From: Verrucomicrobia bacterium 12-59-8
GTDB taxonomy: Bacteria > Verrucomicrobiota > Verrucomicrobiae > Verrucomicrobiales > Verrucomicrobiaceae
NCBI GenBank assembly: GCA_002279765.1
Contig: NCCR01000274.1
Location: 1 to 6,339, forward strand
Direction of reading: 5' to 3'
DNA length: 6,339 bases
Shown here one piece after another: positions 1 through 6,339 of the stretch; within the stretch, counting starts at the first letter, position 1; each line of letters begins with the position of its first letter. The position numbers were made by a program, and so were the translations under genes. The notes beneath the pieces were generated by a model, which had not been told where the DNA came from, searched no databases, and saw only the letters and a program-made list of their open reading frames with translations.

Positions 1-2
1 GC

Positions 3-206
3 AGCTTTTGGAAAATCGCGTTTTGTAAGCTGCATATGGAGGAGCCAGAGGGCATCACGCGGCTGGCTCTGTACTTCGCCTGGACCACCATCGTCTCTGT
101 CATCTCCTACCATGGGTTCGAGGTGTTTTTCCTCCGTCTCAAGTCCATCCGCCAGAAGCCCGCCCCAGCCCCTCTTCCTGCTGAAACCGAGCCCTCGCTG
201 ACCTGA
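3..206 (+). CDS. C-terminal end of a probable acyltransferase-3 family membrane O-acyltransferase (5' partial)
   Basis: Frame 3 is open from the window edge to the TGA at 204-206 and gives 67 residues; the start is outside the window. The visible part has a short polar stretch, then one hydrophobic helix (about residues 21-37, LALYFAWTTIVSVISYHGF), then FEVFFLRLKSIR and a proline-rich tail ending PSLT. A last membrane helix followed by S-Y-x-x-F-E-x-x-F-L-R-L-K is how many acyltransferase-3 (PF01757, OafA-like) proteins end, with the E-x-P-F-x-R-L type motif at the cytoplasmic face; here the usual Pro is Val-Phe. Such proteins transfer acetyl or other acyl groups to sugars of surface glycans. 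The catalytic region is not in the window, so the family call rests on the tail and on the polysaccharide neighbours. Another multi-spanning membrane protein is possible. The stop lies 42 bases before the next start, which fits one operon. Confidence 0.6.
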   Translation, partial: SFWKIAFCKLHMEEPEGITRLALYFAWTTIVSVISYHGFEVFFLRLKSIRQKPAPAPLPAETEPSLT

Positions 207-248
207 AGCAGACCTCACCCATTCCATCTCTCATCACCAATCACCGAT

Positions 249-1154
249 ATGAGCACCCCTGAAATCATTGTCCTTGGAGCCATCAACCATCATGAATGGC
301 CTGTCGTTGCGCCCTGGATCCGTTCCTTGCGCGGCACCGGCTTCAACGGCCGCGTCATCCTCGTGGCCTACGAGGACATCAGCGCCGATGTCATCACAAA
401 GATGCAGCAGGAAGGCGTCGATGTGCGTCGCGCCAAGATGGAAATTTCCGTCAACCGCGGCCGCTTCAAAGACTTCGAAACCATTCTTCGTGACGTTCCC
501 CAGGGTGCCTTCGTGGTCACCACTGACGTTCGCGATGTCGTTTTCCAGACCCACCCTGCCGCCATGGTCAAACTGCTTGATCCTGCAGCGGGCAAAGCTC
601 TCGCCGTCAGCTCCGAAGGATGGAGCTACCGCGATTCGGACTGGAATCTTCGGACATTGAAAACGGTTTTCCCGGCACATGAGGCCAGTTTGATCAATGA
701 AGAGGTTTATTGCTCCGGCGTGATCATCGGCACCGCAGCCGCGATGGCCGATCTCAGCGCTCGCATTTGGGAGCTTTCCCGCGAAGCTCCAAGTTTCAAC
801 GGCGATCAGGTGGCTTTGAACATCATCCTGCGGGAACCGGCGTTCGTTGCCCGCTTCCGCAGGCTGGACGTCACCGAAGGCAGCATCTTCCACGCCCGGC
901 CTACCGGACTGCGCCGCAGCCTGGGAGACAAGTCGCCGGAGCAGCCAGTATTTTCCATGTCACAGGGAGAGGCCTTCAAGGCCAACGGCGAAAGGGTGCA
1001 CGTGCTGCATCAATACACTGAGAGCAAATGGGAGCGCCTGCGCGTATTGATGCGCTACAACAGCCTTTGGATTGGAATCTGGTACCGCCTGACCCAGCGT
1101 TTCCGCTCTGCGGAGAATGAGAACGTTTACTGGAAGACCAAGCCCGCCACATGA
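249..1154 (+). CDS. Putative GT-A-fold glycosyltransferase
   Basis: This 301-residue soluble protein probably transfers a sugar from a nucleotide-sugar donor during glycan assembly. It opens with a beta strand (EIIVLGAINH, residues 5-14) and a helix-strand pair (VAPWIRSL, RVILVAYED), as in a GT-A Rossmann-like domain. The key motif is VVTTDVRDVVFQ (89-100). D93-V-R-D96 sits after a hydrophobic strand, where DxD-type metal and donor binding residues are expected. Further on are YCSGVIIGT (154-162) and NGDQVALN (184-191); strings of the type SGVIIG and DQ-x-x-LN are common in GT-A enzymes that bind the acceptor there. HVLHQYTESKW (251-261) resembles the late H-Q-Y motif of such families. There is no signal peptide or membrane helix. 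The ATG at 249 is preferred because the protein then starts directly in the first strand; no Shine-Dalgarno is visible. Exact family, donor and acceptor are unknown. The stop overlaps a candidate ATG (ATGA, 1151-1154) of the next frame. Confidence 0.7.
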   Translation: MSTPEIIVLGAINHHEWPVVAPWIRSLRGTGFNGRVILVAYEDISADVITKMQQEGVDVRRAKMEISVNRGRFKDFETILRDVPQGAFVVTTDVRDVVFQTHPAAMVKLLDPAAGKALAVSSEGWSYRDSDWNLRTLKTVFPAHEASLINEEVYCSGVIIGTAAAMADLSARIWELSREAPSFNGDQVALNIILREPAFVARFRRLDVTEGSIFHARPTGLRRSLGDKSPEQPVFSMSQGEAFKANGERVHVLHQYTESKWERLRVLMRYNSLWIGIWYRLTQRFRSAENENVYWKTKPAT

Positions 1155-1200
1155 CTTTTCGTGTGTCGGATTTCGTAAAATCAATCACCCGCAAAAACAC

Positions 1201-1219
1201 AACAAACAAACAAACAAAC
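1201..1219 (+). repeat. AAAC tetranucleotide tandem repeat in the leader of the FkbM methyltransferase gene
   Basis: Four full AAAC units preceded by a partial AAC run up to the ATG at 1220. The wider stretch 1192-1220 contains only A and C, in strong contrast to the GC-rich genes on both sides. It may act as an unstructured, A-rich leader that helps ribosome loading without a Shine-Dalgarno. Short tetranucleotide repeats of this kind can also change copy number by slippage, but five copies or fewer is low for a classic phase-variable tract. Confidence 0.75.
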
Positions 1220-2032
1220 ATGAGCACACTCAAAAAATCAGTCAGACCCGGGCTCCGCCACTGGTGCCTTAACACCCACCCCAAAGAAATCGGCGCATGC
1301 GTCAAATGGGCGCTTCGCACCCGCCGGGTGGAAACACAGATCGAAGACAACGGCGTCAAACTCTGGCTGGATCCCATCAGCCCGCTGGCCGATGCCCTGG
1401 CGCAAGGCAAGTATGAAGAGAAACTGGAGGAGTGGCTGCGATCCACTCTCGACTCCACCGGCACCTTTCTTGATGTGGGGGCGAATGAAGGCTACTTCTC
1501 CATGTTTGCCGCTACCACGCTGGAGGCCGCACGAGTGATCTGTGTGGAACCAAACTCCGCCCTATGGCCCGTGATCCTCCGCAATGTGCAGCTCAACCGC
1601 AGCAGCATCTGCACACTGGCTCCTTTCGCCATTGGTGATTTCGAGGGCAGCGCGGACTTTGTCGTCCAGCCCTCCACCAACAGCGGCGCGTCTTCCCTGT
1701 GCACCCGCCCGAGCCGGCTTGACCGCTTCCGTGAACGCCGCAGCGTGCCGGTGGTCACGCTGGACTGGCTGATCGAGTCCAACGGCCTGAAGGAAGTCTC
1801 CGCCATCAAGGTGGATGTGGAAGGCTTCGATGAGAAGGTCATCGCTGGCGCGCGGGAAAGCCTGAAACGCCGCATCATCAAATCCATTGCCATCGAGATG
1901 CACAACACGTCGGAAAGAACGCTGGAAAAGGCTGCCGACGACATCCGCAAGATGATGGCAGAAGCAGGCTACACCGAGAGACCTTCGGATAACTTCCGCT
2001 GGATCTACTTTGACCGGCCCGGCGCGAAGTAA
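1220..2032 (+). CDS. FkbM family SAM-dependent methyltransferase
   Basis: Starting at the ATG at 1220 this is a 270-residue class I methyltransferase. TFLDVGANEGYFSMFAA (82-98) is the SAM-binding glycine motif I with its D-x-G-A-N-x-G core. ICVEPNSALWPVILRNVQLN (107-126) holds the acidic residue E110 that normally contacts the SAM ribose. IKVDVEGFDEKVIAGA (196-211) is the signature of the FkbM family (PF05050), and SIAIEMHNT (222-230) is the strand that usually follows. FkbM-type enzymes make O-methyl ethers, often on sugars of glycans or secondary metabolites, so a methyl cap or decoration on the polysaccharide is the likely job. The same frame is open from an ATG at 1151 that overlaps the previous stop, adding 23 residues. 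That extension is encoded by AT-rich, low-complexity sequence and is polar, so I take 1220 as the start. No signal peptide or membrane helix is seen. The acceptor is unknown. Confidence 0.9.
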   Translation: MSTLKKSVRPGLRHWCLNTHPKEIGACVKWALRTRRVETQIEDNGVKLWLDPISPLADALAQGKYEEKLEEWLRSTLDSTGTFLDVGANEGYFSMFAATTLEAARVICVEPNSALWPVILRNVQLNRSSICTLAPFAIGDFEGSADFVVQPSTNSGASSLCTRPSRLDRFRERRSVPVVTLDWLIESNGLKEVSAIKVDVEGFDEKVIAGARESLKRRIIKSIAIEMHNTSERTLEKAADDIRKMMAEAGYTERPSDNFRWIYFDRPGAK

Positions 2033-2082
2033 CTTAGCTTTCGATCCCCTCAGTTTCACCACTTAGGTCAACGCTACCCCCC

Positions 2083-4314
2083 ATGAAACTCGCCGTCAGC
2101 GGATATGTCTCAGCCCAGGAGGGCAGCGTGGCTTCGGCCAATGCGCTGCTCCTCCGCTCCTTGCTCGCAGACGGTCACGAGGTGGACTTCTTCTCGAAGC
2201 CCTCCTTCGTCGATCCACGCCCCGCCGTCGGTGAGCACGCACGCTTTCGTTTCATCAGCACCGACAACGTCCGCCCGGATCGCTTCCGCGCCAAAGTGCA
2301 GCGCATCCCCATCCTCGGCTTCCTCGCCTGTCGCGTGGACTGCGCAACCTACACGCGCCTCCTGCTCAAACAGATGCGCCAGGAGCACCAGACACGCCGC
2401 TACGATCTCTGCCTCTGGCTTGGCGACTACGTTCCAGGTCGTGTCAAAAACCTGCCCATGATCAGCTTCGCGCAGGGCCCGCCCGGCACCGATGCGCGCT
2501 CCATCGTCTCTCGTTTCGCCGAAATCCGCCGTCTTGCCGGCAGCCGTCGCGCCTTGCAGTGGCTCATGCTCGCAAAACTCCGACTCTCCTCACTCGGGCT
2601 CCCTCCGCTCAAACATTCCGACCACATCATCGTCGGCAGCATGCAGTCAAAGAAGACACTGCATCAGCGCTATGGCGTCAAACAATCTCAAATCTCCGCG
2701 CTGCCCTATCCCATCGACCTGAACATGTTCCGCCCGGCGGAGGAAATAGCGGAAACACACAACGAGCTTCGCGTCCTCTCGCTCGGCCGCATCATTCCCC
2801 GCAAGCGTCTCGACCTCTTCCTCAACGGCATCGAATGCGCCGTCCGTCAGGGCCTTCGCGTGAAAGCCACCATCGTCGGCGGCCTCGGCTTCGTCCCTGG
2901 CTACGAAAAACTCATCGAAGCCTTCCCCTTCCCCGACCGCCTGCGCTGGATCAAAGGCATGCCCCGTGAGCAAGTCCCCGCACTGCTCCATCAGCACGAT
3001 GTTCTGATCCAGCCCAGCGACGAAGAAAACTTCGGCTCCTCCGTCTCCGAAGCCCAGGCCTGCGGCCTCCCCGTCATCGTCGGCCACACCAATGGCAACG
3101 CCGACTACCTCTGCTCACGCGATCTCCATCTCGCGGACGACCGCCCAGAAACACTCGCCGCCGCGCTCAAACACATGGCGCAGACGAAGTCCGCCGCCGT
3201 CCTCACTTCACGCGCACTCGCAGAGCAGCACTTTGATCTCGCCCACGTCACCCGGCAGCTCAGCACCATCCTGCATTCCGTGAAGGCATCTCACTCACCG
3301 GCGCCACGTCCTCGCATGAATCCTATGTCCGACACCATCGACATCATCATCCCCACCCTCAAGCGTCCCGACCACCTCCGCCGCTGTCTCGATGCACTCA
3401 AGCTCCAGGACCGCGCCCCGGATCAAATCTTCGTCGGCGTTCGCGCAGACGATGACCTGACCCCCGCAGTCATCCGCGAATACGAAAGCATCCTCCCCGT
3501 CCGCGCCGTGGAGGCTCGCGGCGTCGGCGTTGTCGGCTCCATGAACTCCTGCCTCAAGGAATGCCACGCCGATTACATCGCCCTCCTTGACGACGATGTC
3601 GAAATCCCCGCCCACTGGCTCAGCTCCATGCTGGATCACGTGCAGTCCCGCTCCGACGTCGTTGCCGCAGGCGCACGCGACATGCTCCAGGACTACCCCG
3701 AAATGCGCAAAACCGAACCTCTCGAACAAGACGTCGGCAATGTGCATTGGTTCGGTCGCGTCACCGGCGGTCATCATCGCGGCGGTGGCACCGCCCGCAC
3801 CGTGCAGGTGCTGCGCGGCTCAAACTGTTTGTTCCAGGGCGACTTCCTCCGCGCCTGCGGTTTCGAGAGCGGCCTGCGTGGCAGAGGCGCTCAGGTCAAC
3901 TGGGAGCTCGCCCTCGGCCTGCAAGCCCAGGCGCAAAACCTCAAGATGATCTTCGACCCCACCGTCCGCATCATTCACAATGTCGCACCACGTCATGATG
4001 GCGACACCGTGCATCGCGGCATCTTCAACTTCGAAGGCACCAGCGACATCGCTTACAATGAAACCTTCGTCGCACTGAAACACGGCACCGGTCTCGTGCG
4101 CTGGACCATCCCGCTTTGGCACGCGCTCATCGGCAGTCACGTCTGCCCTGGCCTCGCTCGCGCGGCAGACTTTATCCTGCGTCCACGCTCCCAGCCACGT
4201 CAGCGTTTCGCCGCCACCCTTACCGGGCGCCTAGCCGCCTTTAAAGCATGCCTTAGCCGCAGTCAGACAAATGAACGCTTATTGTCTGAGCAGGCAGCCG
4301 CACACGCCCCTTGA
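2083..4314 (+). CDS. Bifunctional glycosyltransferase: N-terminal GT4 domain fused to C-terminal GT2 domain
   Basis: One 743-residue reading frame holds two different glycosyltransferases. Residues 1-400 are a GT4-like GT-B enzyme: an N-terminal Rossmann strand and loop ([15 protein letters not shown]), [15 protein letters not shown] (232-246), typical of GT4 proteins, and E315-x7-E323 inside [20 protein letters not shown] (311-330), the retaining EX7E nucleotide-sugar motif. A proline-rich linker (401-415, [11 protein letters not shown]) follows. Residues 417-640 are a GT2-like GT-A enzyme: [21 protein letters not shown] (419-439), [10 protein letters not shown] (482-491) and [12 protein letters not shown] (498-509) with the metal-binding DxD at D503-D505, then the acceptor-side stretch [10 protein letters not shown] (605-614), where E608 is a candidate catalytic base. 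The tail (670-743) has a weakly hydrophobic helix and a basic, polar end. The protein probably adds two sugars in turn at the cytoplasmic face. Met412 (3316) and Met415 (3325) lie just before the GT2 domain. The ATG at 2083 has only a distant AGG (2065). Leu is mostly CTC here, unlike in the methyltransferase gene. Confidence 0.9.
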   Translation: MKLAVSGYVSAQEGSVASANALLLRSLLADGHEVDFFSKPSFVDPRPAVGEHARFRFISTDNVRPDRFRAKVQRIPILGFLACRVDCATYTRLLLKQMRQEHQTRRYDLCLWLGDYVPGRVKNLPMISFAQGPPGTDARSIVSRFAEIRRLAGSRRALQWLMLAKLRLSSLGLPPLKHSDHIIVGSMQSKKTLHQRYGVKQSQISALPYPIDLNMFRPAEEIAETHNELRVLSLGRIIPRKRLDLFLNGIECAVRQGLRVKATIVGGLGFVPGYEKLIEAFPFPDRLRWIKGMPREQVPALLHQHDVLIQPSDEENFGSSVSEAQACGLPVIVGHTNGNADYLCSRDLHLADDRPETLAAALKHMAQTKSAAVLTSRALAEQHFDLAHVTRQLSTILHSVKASHSPAPRPRMNPMSDTIDIIIPTLKRPDHLRRCLDALKLQDRAPDQIFVGVRADDDLTPAVIREYESILPVRAVEARGVGVVGSMNSCLKECHADYIALLDDDVEIPAHWLSSMLDHVQSRSDVVAAGARDMLQDYPEMRKTEPLEQDVGNVHWFGRVTGGHHRGGGTARTVQVLRGSNCLFQGDFLRACGFESGLRGRGAQVNWELALGLQAQAQNLKMIFDPTVRIIHNVAPRHDGDTVHRGIFNFEGTSDIAYNETFVALKHGTGLVRWTIPLWHALIGSHVCPGLARAADFILRPRSQPRQRFAATLTGRLAAFKACLSRSQTNERLLSEQAAAHAP

Positions 4315-4328
4315 CCGGGCCGTTCAGG

Positions 4329-5027
4329 ATGTCTGCCAAAAGCCCGCTTTTTCCACCATCCCCAATGATCGCCTATCTTTTTCAAAACCGCCTCAAGGCC
4401 CCGCTCTTCAGCCCCGCATGGGTGAAGCACTGGCTCAAGCGCGTGTGGACTCTCCCCAGCCTCCTCGGCTACTGCTGGCAGTCCATGCGCTGGCGCATGA
4501 AAGGCGCGCGCATCGCCCCTTCCACCGTCATCTCAAAGCTCACCCTGCAGGGCGAGGCCTCGCACCTCAGCATCGGTTCAGGCTGCTGCCTCGGCATCAC
4601 CACCATGCAGTCCCATGAGCAGATCAAGATCGGCAACTGCGTCGTCATCAATGACGGCGTCCGCCTCATCACCGGTTCGCATGACATCAATTCCCCCACC
4701 TATGAGCACATCTTCGCGCCCATCGTTGTGGAAGACTACGCCTGGATCGCCACGGACGCCATGGTGCTCAAAGGCGTCACCATCGGTTGCGGCGCAGTCG
4801 TCGCCGCCGGTGCCGTCGTCGTGAAGGACGTGCCCCCCTTCGCCGTCGTCGGCGGCAATCCCGCCAAACAGATCGGCACCCGCAACATCGAGCGCTTTGA
4901 GTATCTGCCCTCCTCCTGGTTTGGCCCTGTGATGGCCTGGACCGGCCGCAATCCCGTGCAGACCTCCTCGTCAGCGCAACCTGCCGCTGAGCCTCTGCAC
5001 CCCGTCGCTGAACCCCTGCTGCAATAG
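4329..5027 (+). CDS. Hexapeptide-repeat (left-handed beta-helix) O-acetyltransferase
   Basis: The protein has 232 residues from the ATG at 4329. Positions below count from there. After a basic, partly hydrophobic N-terminal region (about 13-60) come hexapeptide-repeat turns: [61 protein letters not shown], and the closing [11 protein letters not shown] (173-183). [10 protein letters not shown] (116-125) matches the catalytic loop of the LacA/WcaF/maltose-acetyltransferase type, with H118 the likely catalytic base, and [10 protein letters not shown] the strand after it. The family moves acetyl from acetyl-CoA to a sugar hydroxyl, here probably on a repeat unit made by the adjacent glycosyltransferases. 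The frame is open from a TTG at 4311 whose TTGA overlaps the preceding stop, and another ATG lies at 4365. I favour 4329, but the choice does not affect the catalytic domain. The tail after 195 is low in order and holds two PxAEPL copies. The next gene starts one base after the stop. Confidence 0.88.
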   Translation: MSAKSPLFPPSPMIAYLFQNRLKAPLFSPAWVKHWLKRVWTLPSLLGYCWQSMRWRMKGARIAPSTVISKLTLQGEASHLSIGSGCCLGITTMQSHEQIKIGNCVVINDGVRLITGSHDINSPTYEHIFAPIVVEDYAWIATDAMVLKGVTIGCGAVVAAGAVVVKDVPPFAVVGGNPAKQIGTRNIERFEYLPSSWFGPVMAWTGRNPVQTSSSAQPAAEPLHPVAEPLLQ

Positions 5028-5028
5028 C

Positions 5029-5805
5029 ATGGAATACTTCATCGCCCTCTTGATCGTGCTGCCCGCCTTTGTGCTGGCCGCGCAGCGCTCCACCTACCTG
5101 ATGGACTATGTGTTCTTCGTGTTCGCGCTGAACCGTGGCATTCGCCGTCTCGTGGACTTCTACATCAATGGCGCTTTCAATCCCCTCTCCACTATCAGCC
5201 TCACGCCCTTGATCGTCAGCTTCGTGCTGCTCGTCCCGGCGCTGGGCCGCTTCGGCCAGCTCACTCCCAACAGCCGCAATGTGGCCACCCTCATCATGGT
5301 GGCGCTTGGCCACGGGCTCGTCATCGGTTTTGTCAATGCGGGCGTCGGTGCCTTCTACTCCCTCGGTGAATGGATGGCCGGCTTCGGTGCCTTCCTCTAC
5401 GCCGCCACCGCTCCCATCACTTCTCGGATTGCCGACCGCTGGATGAGATCCTGCGGCTATGCCGCGCTCGTCGTGGCAGTTTACGGCTGGTATCAATACT
5501 ACACCATCCCGGAATGGGACGCCTTCTGGGTCACCGCAGTGAAGTTCGTCGGCTATCTCGGTCAGCTCAGGCCCACTGAGATGTCCGTCTTCTCCACCAT
5601 GCATGAGCGTGGTCCCTGCGCCAGCTTCCTTGCCTGGGCCGCCATCCCCATGATTCTGAACCCTCGCTGGCGCATCTTTGGCGGCTGGCTCACCATCATG
5701 CTGCTCTTCTCCGTGGTCGTTCCGTGCTGCTGGGCGTCGGTGCCACCGTTGGCCTTCAGTACATGCCCGGCTCGGAGCGCATCACCAAGCGCTATGACAC
5801 CATGA
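5029..5805 (+). CDS. O-antigen polymerase/ligase (Wzy/WaaL-like), N-terminal part, frameshifted
   Basis: The reading frame gives 258 residues, of which the first 230 are genuine. They hold about six to seven hydrophobic helices (roughly 3-18, 27-36, 56-73, 84-108, 115-129, 142-155, 197-210, 218-230). GWYQYYTIPEWDAFW (153-167) and MSVFSTMHERGPCASFLAW (185-203) resemble the periplasmic-loop region of bacterial O-antigen ligase/polymerase family proteins (PF04932-type), where strings like VFST-x-x-x-x-GP-FA are frequent. From about residue 231 the sequence turns abruptly into a polar, Pro- and Ser-rich string, PCCWASVPPLAFSTCPARSA, unlike any membrane protein, and stops at 5805. The real continuation is in frame 3, from Arg at 5718-5720. 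The role would be joining repeat units, or attaching finished chains to a lipid acceptor, on the outer side of the inner membrane. Start at 5029 follows the previous stop by one base, without a Shine-Dalgarno. This half alone is unlikely to be active. Confidence 0.8.
   Translation: MEYFIALLIVLPAFVLAAQRSTYLMDYVFFVFALNRGIRRLVDFYINGAFNPLSTISLTPLIVSFVLLVPALGRFGQLTPNSRNVATLIMVALGHGLVIGFVNAGVGAFYSLGEWMAGFGAFLYAATAPITSRIADRWMRSCGYAALVVAVYGWYQYYTIPEWDAFWVTAVKFVGYLGQLRPTEMSVFSTMHERGPCASFLAWAAIPMILNPRWRIFGGWLTIMLLFSVVVPCCWASVPPLAFSTCPARSASPSAMTP
5713..5720 (+). other. Single-base frameshift site in the polymerase gene
   Basis: Read in frame 1 the gene runs GTG GTC GTT CCG and loses its membrane character; from 5718 the good frame is frame 3, CGT TCC GTG CTG. 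Adding one C (GTG GTC CGT TCC) joins the two into LLFSVVRSVLLGVG, so a CC reduced to C explains the break with one change. No X-XXY-YYZ slippery heptamer is visible here, so programmed frameshifting looks unlikely. Either a true mutation or a base-call error is possible. Confidence 0.75.
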
Positions 5806-6320
5806 AGGACATTCAGAATGACGGCTCCTTCAAAGGCCGCCTGACCATCTTCACCACCGGCCTTCCCTGGGTGCTGCAGCATCCCATCGGCACCGGCCTC
5901 GGCAGTTCAGGTTTTGGTGCCAGCCGCATCGGCGGTGCCGGCTCGGCGCAGGAAGGCTTCTGCGACGCCGGCTACATCGAAGTCTTCAGCCAGTTCGGCT
6001 GGATCGGTGGCTTCGCCTTCTTTGCCGCCATGGCACAGATCTGGGGCGAGCTCAGCCGCCGTATCCGCATGGGAGGCAAGGATCCATTCCTTTTCACCGG
6101 TCGTGTCGTTCTCGTCGGCTGCATGGTGTTCCTCGCGGTGGGAAATATCTTTGGCAGCTTTTCCCTCTTCTGGGTCTTCCTCGGCATCTCTCTCAATCGC
6201 ATGACCAAGCCTGTCCCGCAGCCTCAGCTCGTCACGCAAACCGGCCCCCCTCCCATGTCCTGGGACCAGCCACTTATTGATTACTCTCAGCAGACCATGC
6301 GGTGGTTACCAACTGTTTGA
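5718..6320 (+). CDS. O-antigen polymerase/ligase (Wzy/WaaL-like), C-terminal part in frame 3 after the frameshift
   Basis: Frame 3 carries the rest of the polymerase, 200 residues from the CGT at 5718 to the TGA at 6318-6320; a start on its own would be the GTG at 5724. It opens RSVLLGVGATVGLQYM, a membrane helix beginning with Arg-Ser, where Wzy/WaaL proteins often have a conserved R-S/T-x-x-L-G. Then come the loop RYDTMKDIQNDGSFKGRL, HPIGTGLGSSGFG and CDAGYIEVFSQFGWIGG. These match the usual D-x-S-x-x-x-R, P-x-G-x-G-x-G and D-N-G-x-x-x-x-x-x-x-G-W-x-G pattern seen in the family's large periplasmic loop and the helix after it. Two to three membrane helices follow (AFFAAMAQIW, VVLVGCMVFLAVGNIFGSF, LFWVFLGISLNRM), then a polar tail of about 40 residues. 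With one C restored at 5718 the joined protein is 430 residues, a normal family length. No ribosome binding site is visible at 5724, so independent translation is doubtful. Confidence 0.8.
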   Translation, partial: RSVLLGVGATVGLQYMPGSERITKRYDTMKDIQNDGSFKGRLTIFTTGLPWVLQHPIGTGLGSSGFGASRIGGAGSAQEGFCDAGYIEVFSQFGWIGGFAFFAAMAQIWGELSRRIRMGGKDPFLFTGRVVLVGCMVFLAVGNIFGSFSLFWVFLGISLNRMTKPVPQPQLVTQTGPPPMSWDQPLIDYSQQTMRWLPTV

Positions 6321-6339
6321 CTTGATGTTGAATAAATAC
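6321..6339. other. Start of an AT-rich intergenic region, nothing identified
   Basis: The last 19 bases after the polymerase stop are AT-rich, unlike the genes before them. There is no room to see a terminator hairpin or the next start. The other gaps (207-248, 1155-1219, 2033-2082) are all short; I see no terminator in any of them, which supports co-transcription. Confidence 0.4.

Noticed and set aside
1..33. Inverted repeat of GCAGCTT (1-7) and AAGCTGC (27-33), a possible hairpin.
   Set aside because: It lies inside the coding end of the first gene, has a 19-base loop and no following T-run, so it is not a convincing terminator or regulatory site.
234..893. Minus-strand open frame of 219 codons opposite the first glycosyltransferase.
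   Set aside because: The plus-strand frame has the D-V-R-D, SGVIIG and DQ motifs and fits the operon; the antisense product has no such pattern.
1151..1219. Start of the methyltransferase at the ATG that overlaps the previous stop, adding 23 residues.
   Set aside because: The added part is coded by AT-rich, repetitive sequence that does not look like the rest of the gene. A coupled start at ATGA cannot be ruled out.
1562..2062. Minus-strand open frame of 166 codons opposite the methyltransferase.
   Set aside because: It overlaps clear SAM-binding and FkbM motifs on the plus strand and shows no protein family features of its own.
2077..2082. Run of six C directly before the ATG at 2083, with similar C-runs at 4833-4838 and near 6245, as possible phase-variation tracts.
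   Set aside because: Six bases is short for slippage-driven switching and such runs are expected by chance in this C-rich strand; none coincides with the observed frameshift.
4777..5604. Long open frame of 275 codons on the minus strand across the end of the acetyltransferase and the start of the polymerase.
   Set aside because: It runs antisense to two well-supported genes, its product is rich in Glu, Asp, His, Gly and Arg with no recognisable domain, and it looks like the shadow that GC-rich codon use produces.
5713..5805. Programmed -1 frameshifting as the explanation for the split polymerase.
   Set aside because: There is no slippery heptamer at the switch point, and the frame-1 tail after 5718 carries no sign of a functional product.

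Overview
The window is a stretch of GC-rich bacterial chromosome. It carries six genes, all on the + strand and closely packed, and all look like part of a surface-polysaccharide cluster (exopolysaccharide, O-antigen or capsule). I see no RNA gene, insertion sequence, CRISPR array, integrase or phage gene. The organism cannot be fixed from the sequence. High GC, C-ending codons in the glycosyltransferase genes and almost no Shine-Dalgarno sequences ahead of the starts would fit a Verrucomicrobiota or Planctomycetota type bacterium, but that is inference.

Layout: (1) 3-206, the last 67 codons of a membrane protein, probably an acyltransferase-3 family O-acyltransferase; its start lies outside the window. 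(2) 249-1154, a GT-A-like putative glycosyltransferase of 301 residues with a D-V-R-D motif. (3) 1220-2032, an FkbM-family SAM-dependent methyltransferase. It follows an A/C-only leader that holds an AAAC tetranucleotide repeat. (4) 2083-4314, a 743-residue protein with a GT4 glycosyltransferase domain fused to a GT2 glycosyltransferase domain. (5) 4329-5027 (an upstream TTG at 4311 is possible), a left-handed beta-helix (hexapeptide repeat) O-acetyltransferase. (6) 5029-6320, a Wzy/WaaL-type O-antigen polymerase or ligase, split by a single-base frameshift near 5718. The last 19 bases are AT-rich and hold nothing I can identify.

Together the genes suggest the following division of labour (inference). 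Three glycosyltransferase activities, one in gene 2 and two in the fused gene 4, would add sugars to a lipid-linked repeat unit at the cytoplasmic face. The FkbM methyltransferase and the two acyltransferases would add O-methyl and O-acyl groups. The Wzy-like protein would polymerise or ligate the exported unit outside the inner membrane. The frameshift means this last step may be lost, or may be a sequencing error, because restoring one C rebuilds a normal 430-residue protein.

I found no clearly new biological system. The points most worth a second look are the broken polymerase, the GT4-GT2 fusion with a visible junction and internal Met codons, and the AAAC repeat ahead of the methyltransferase.
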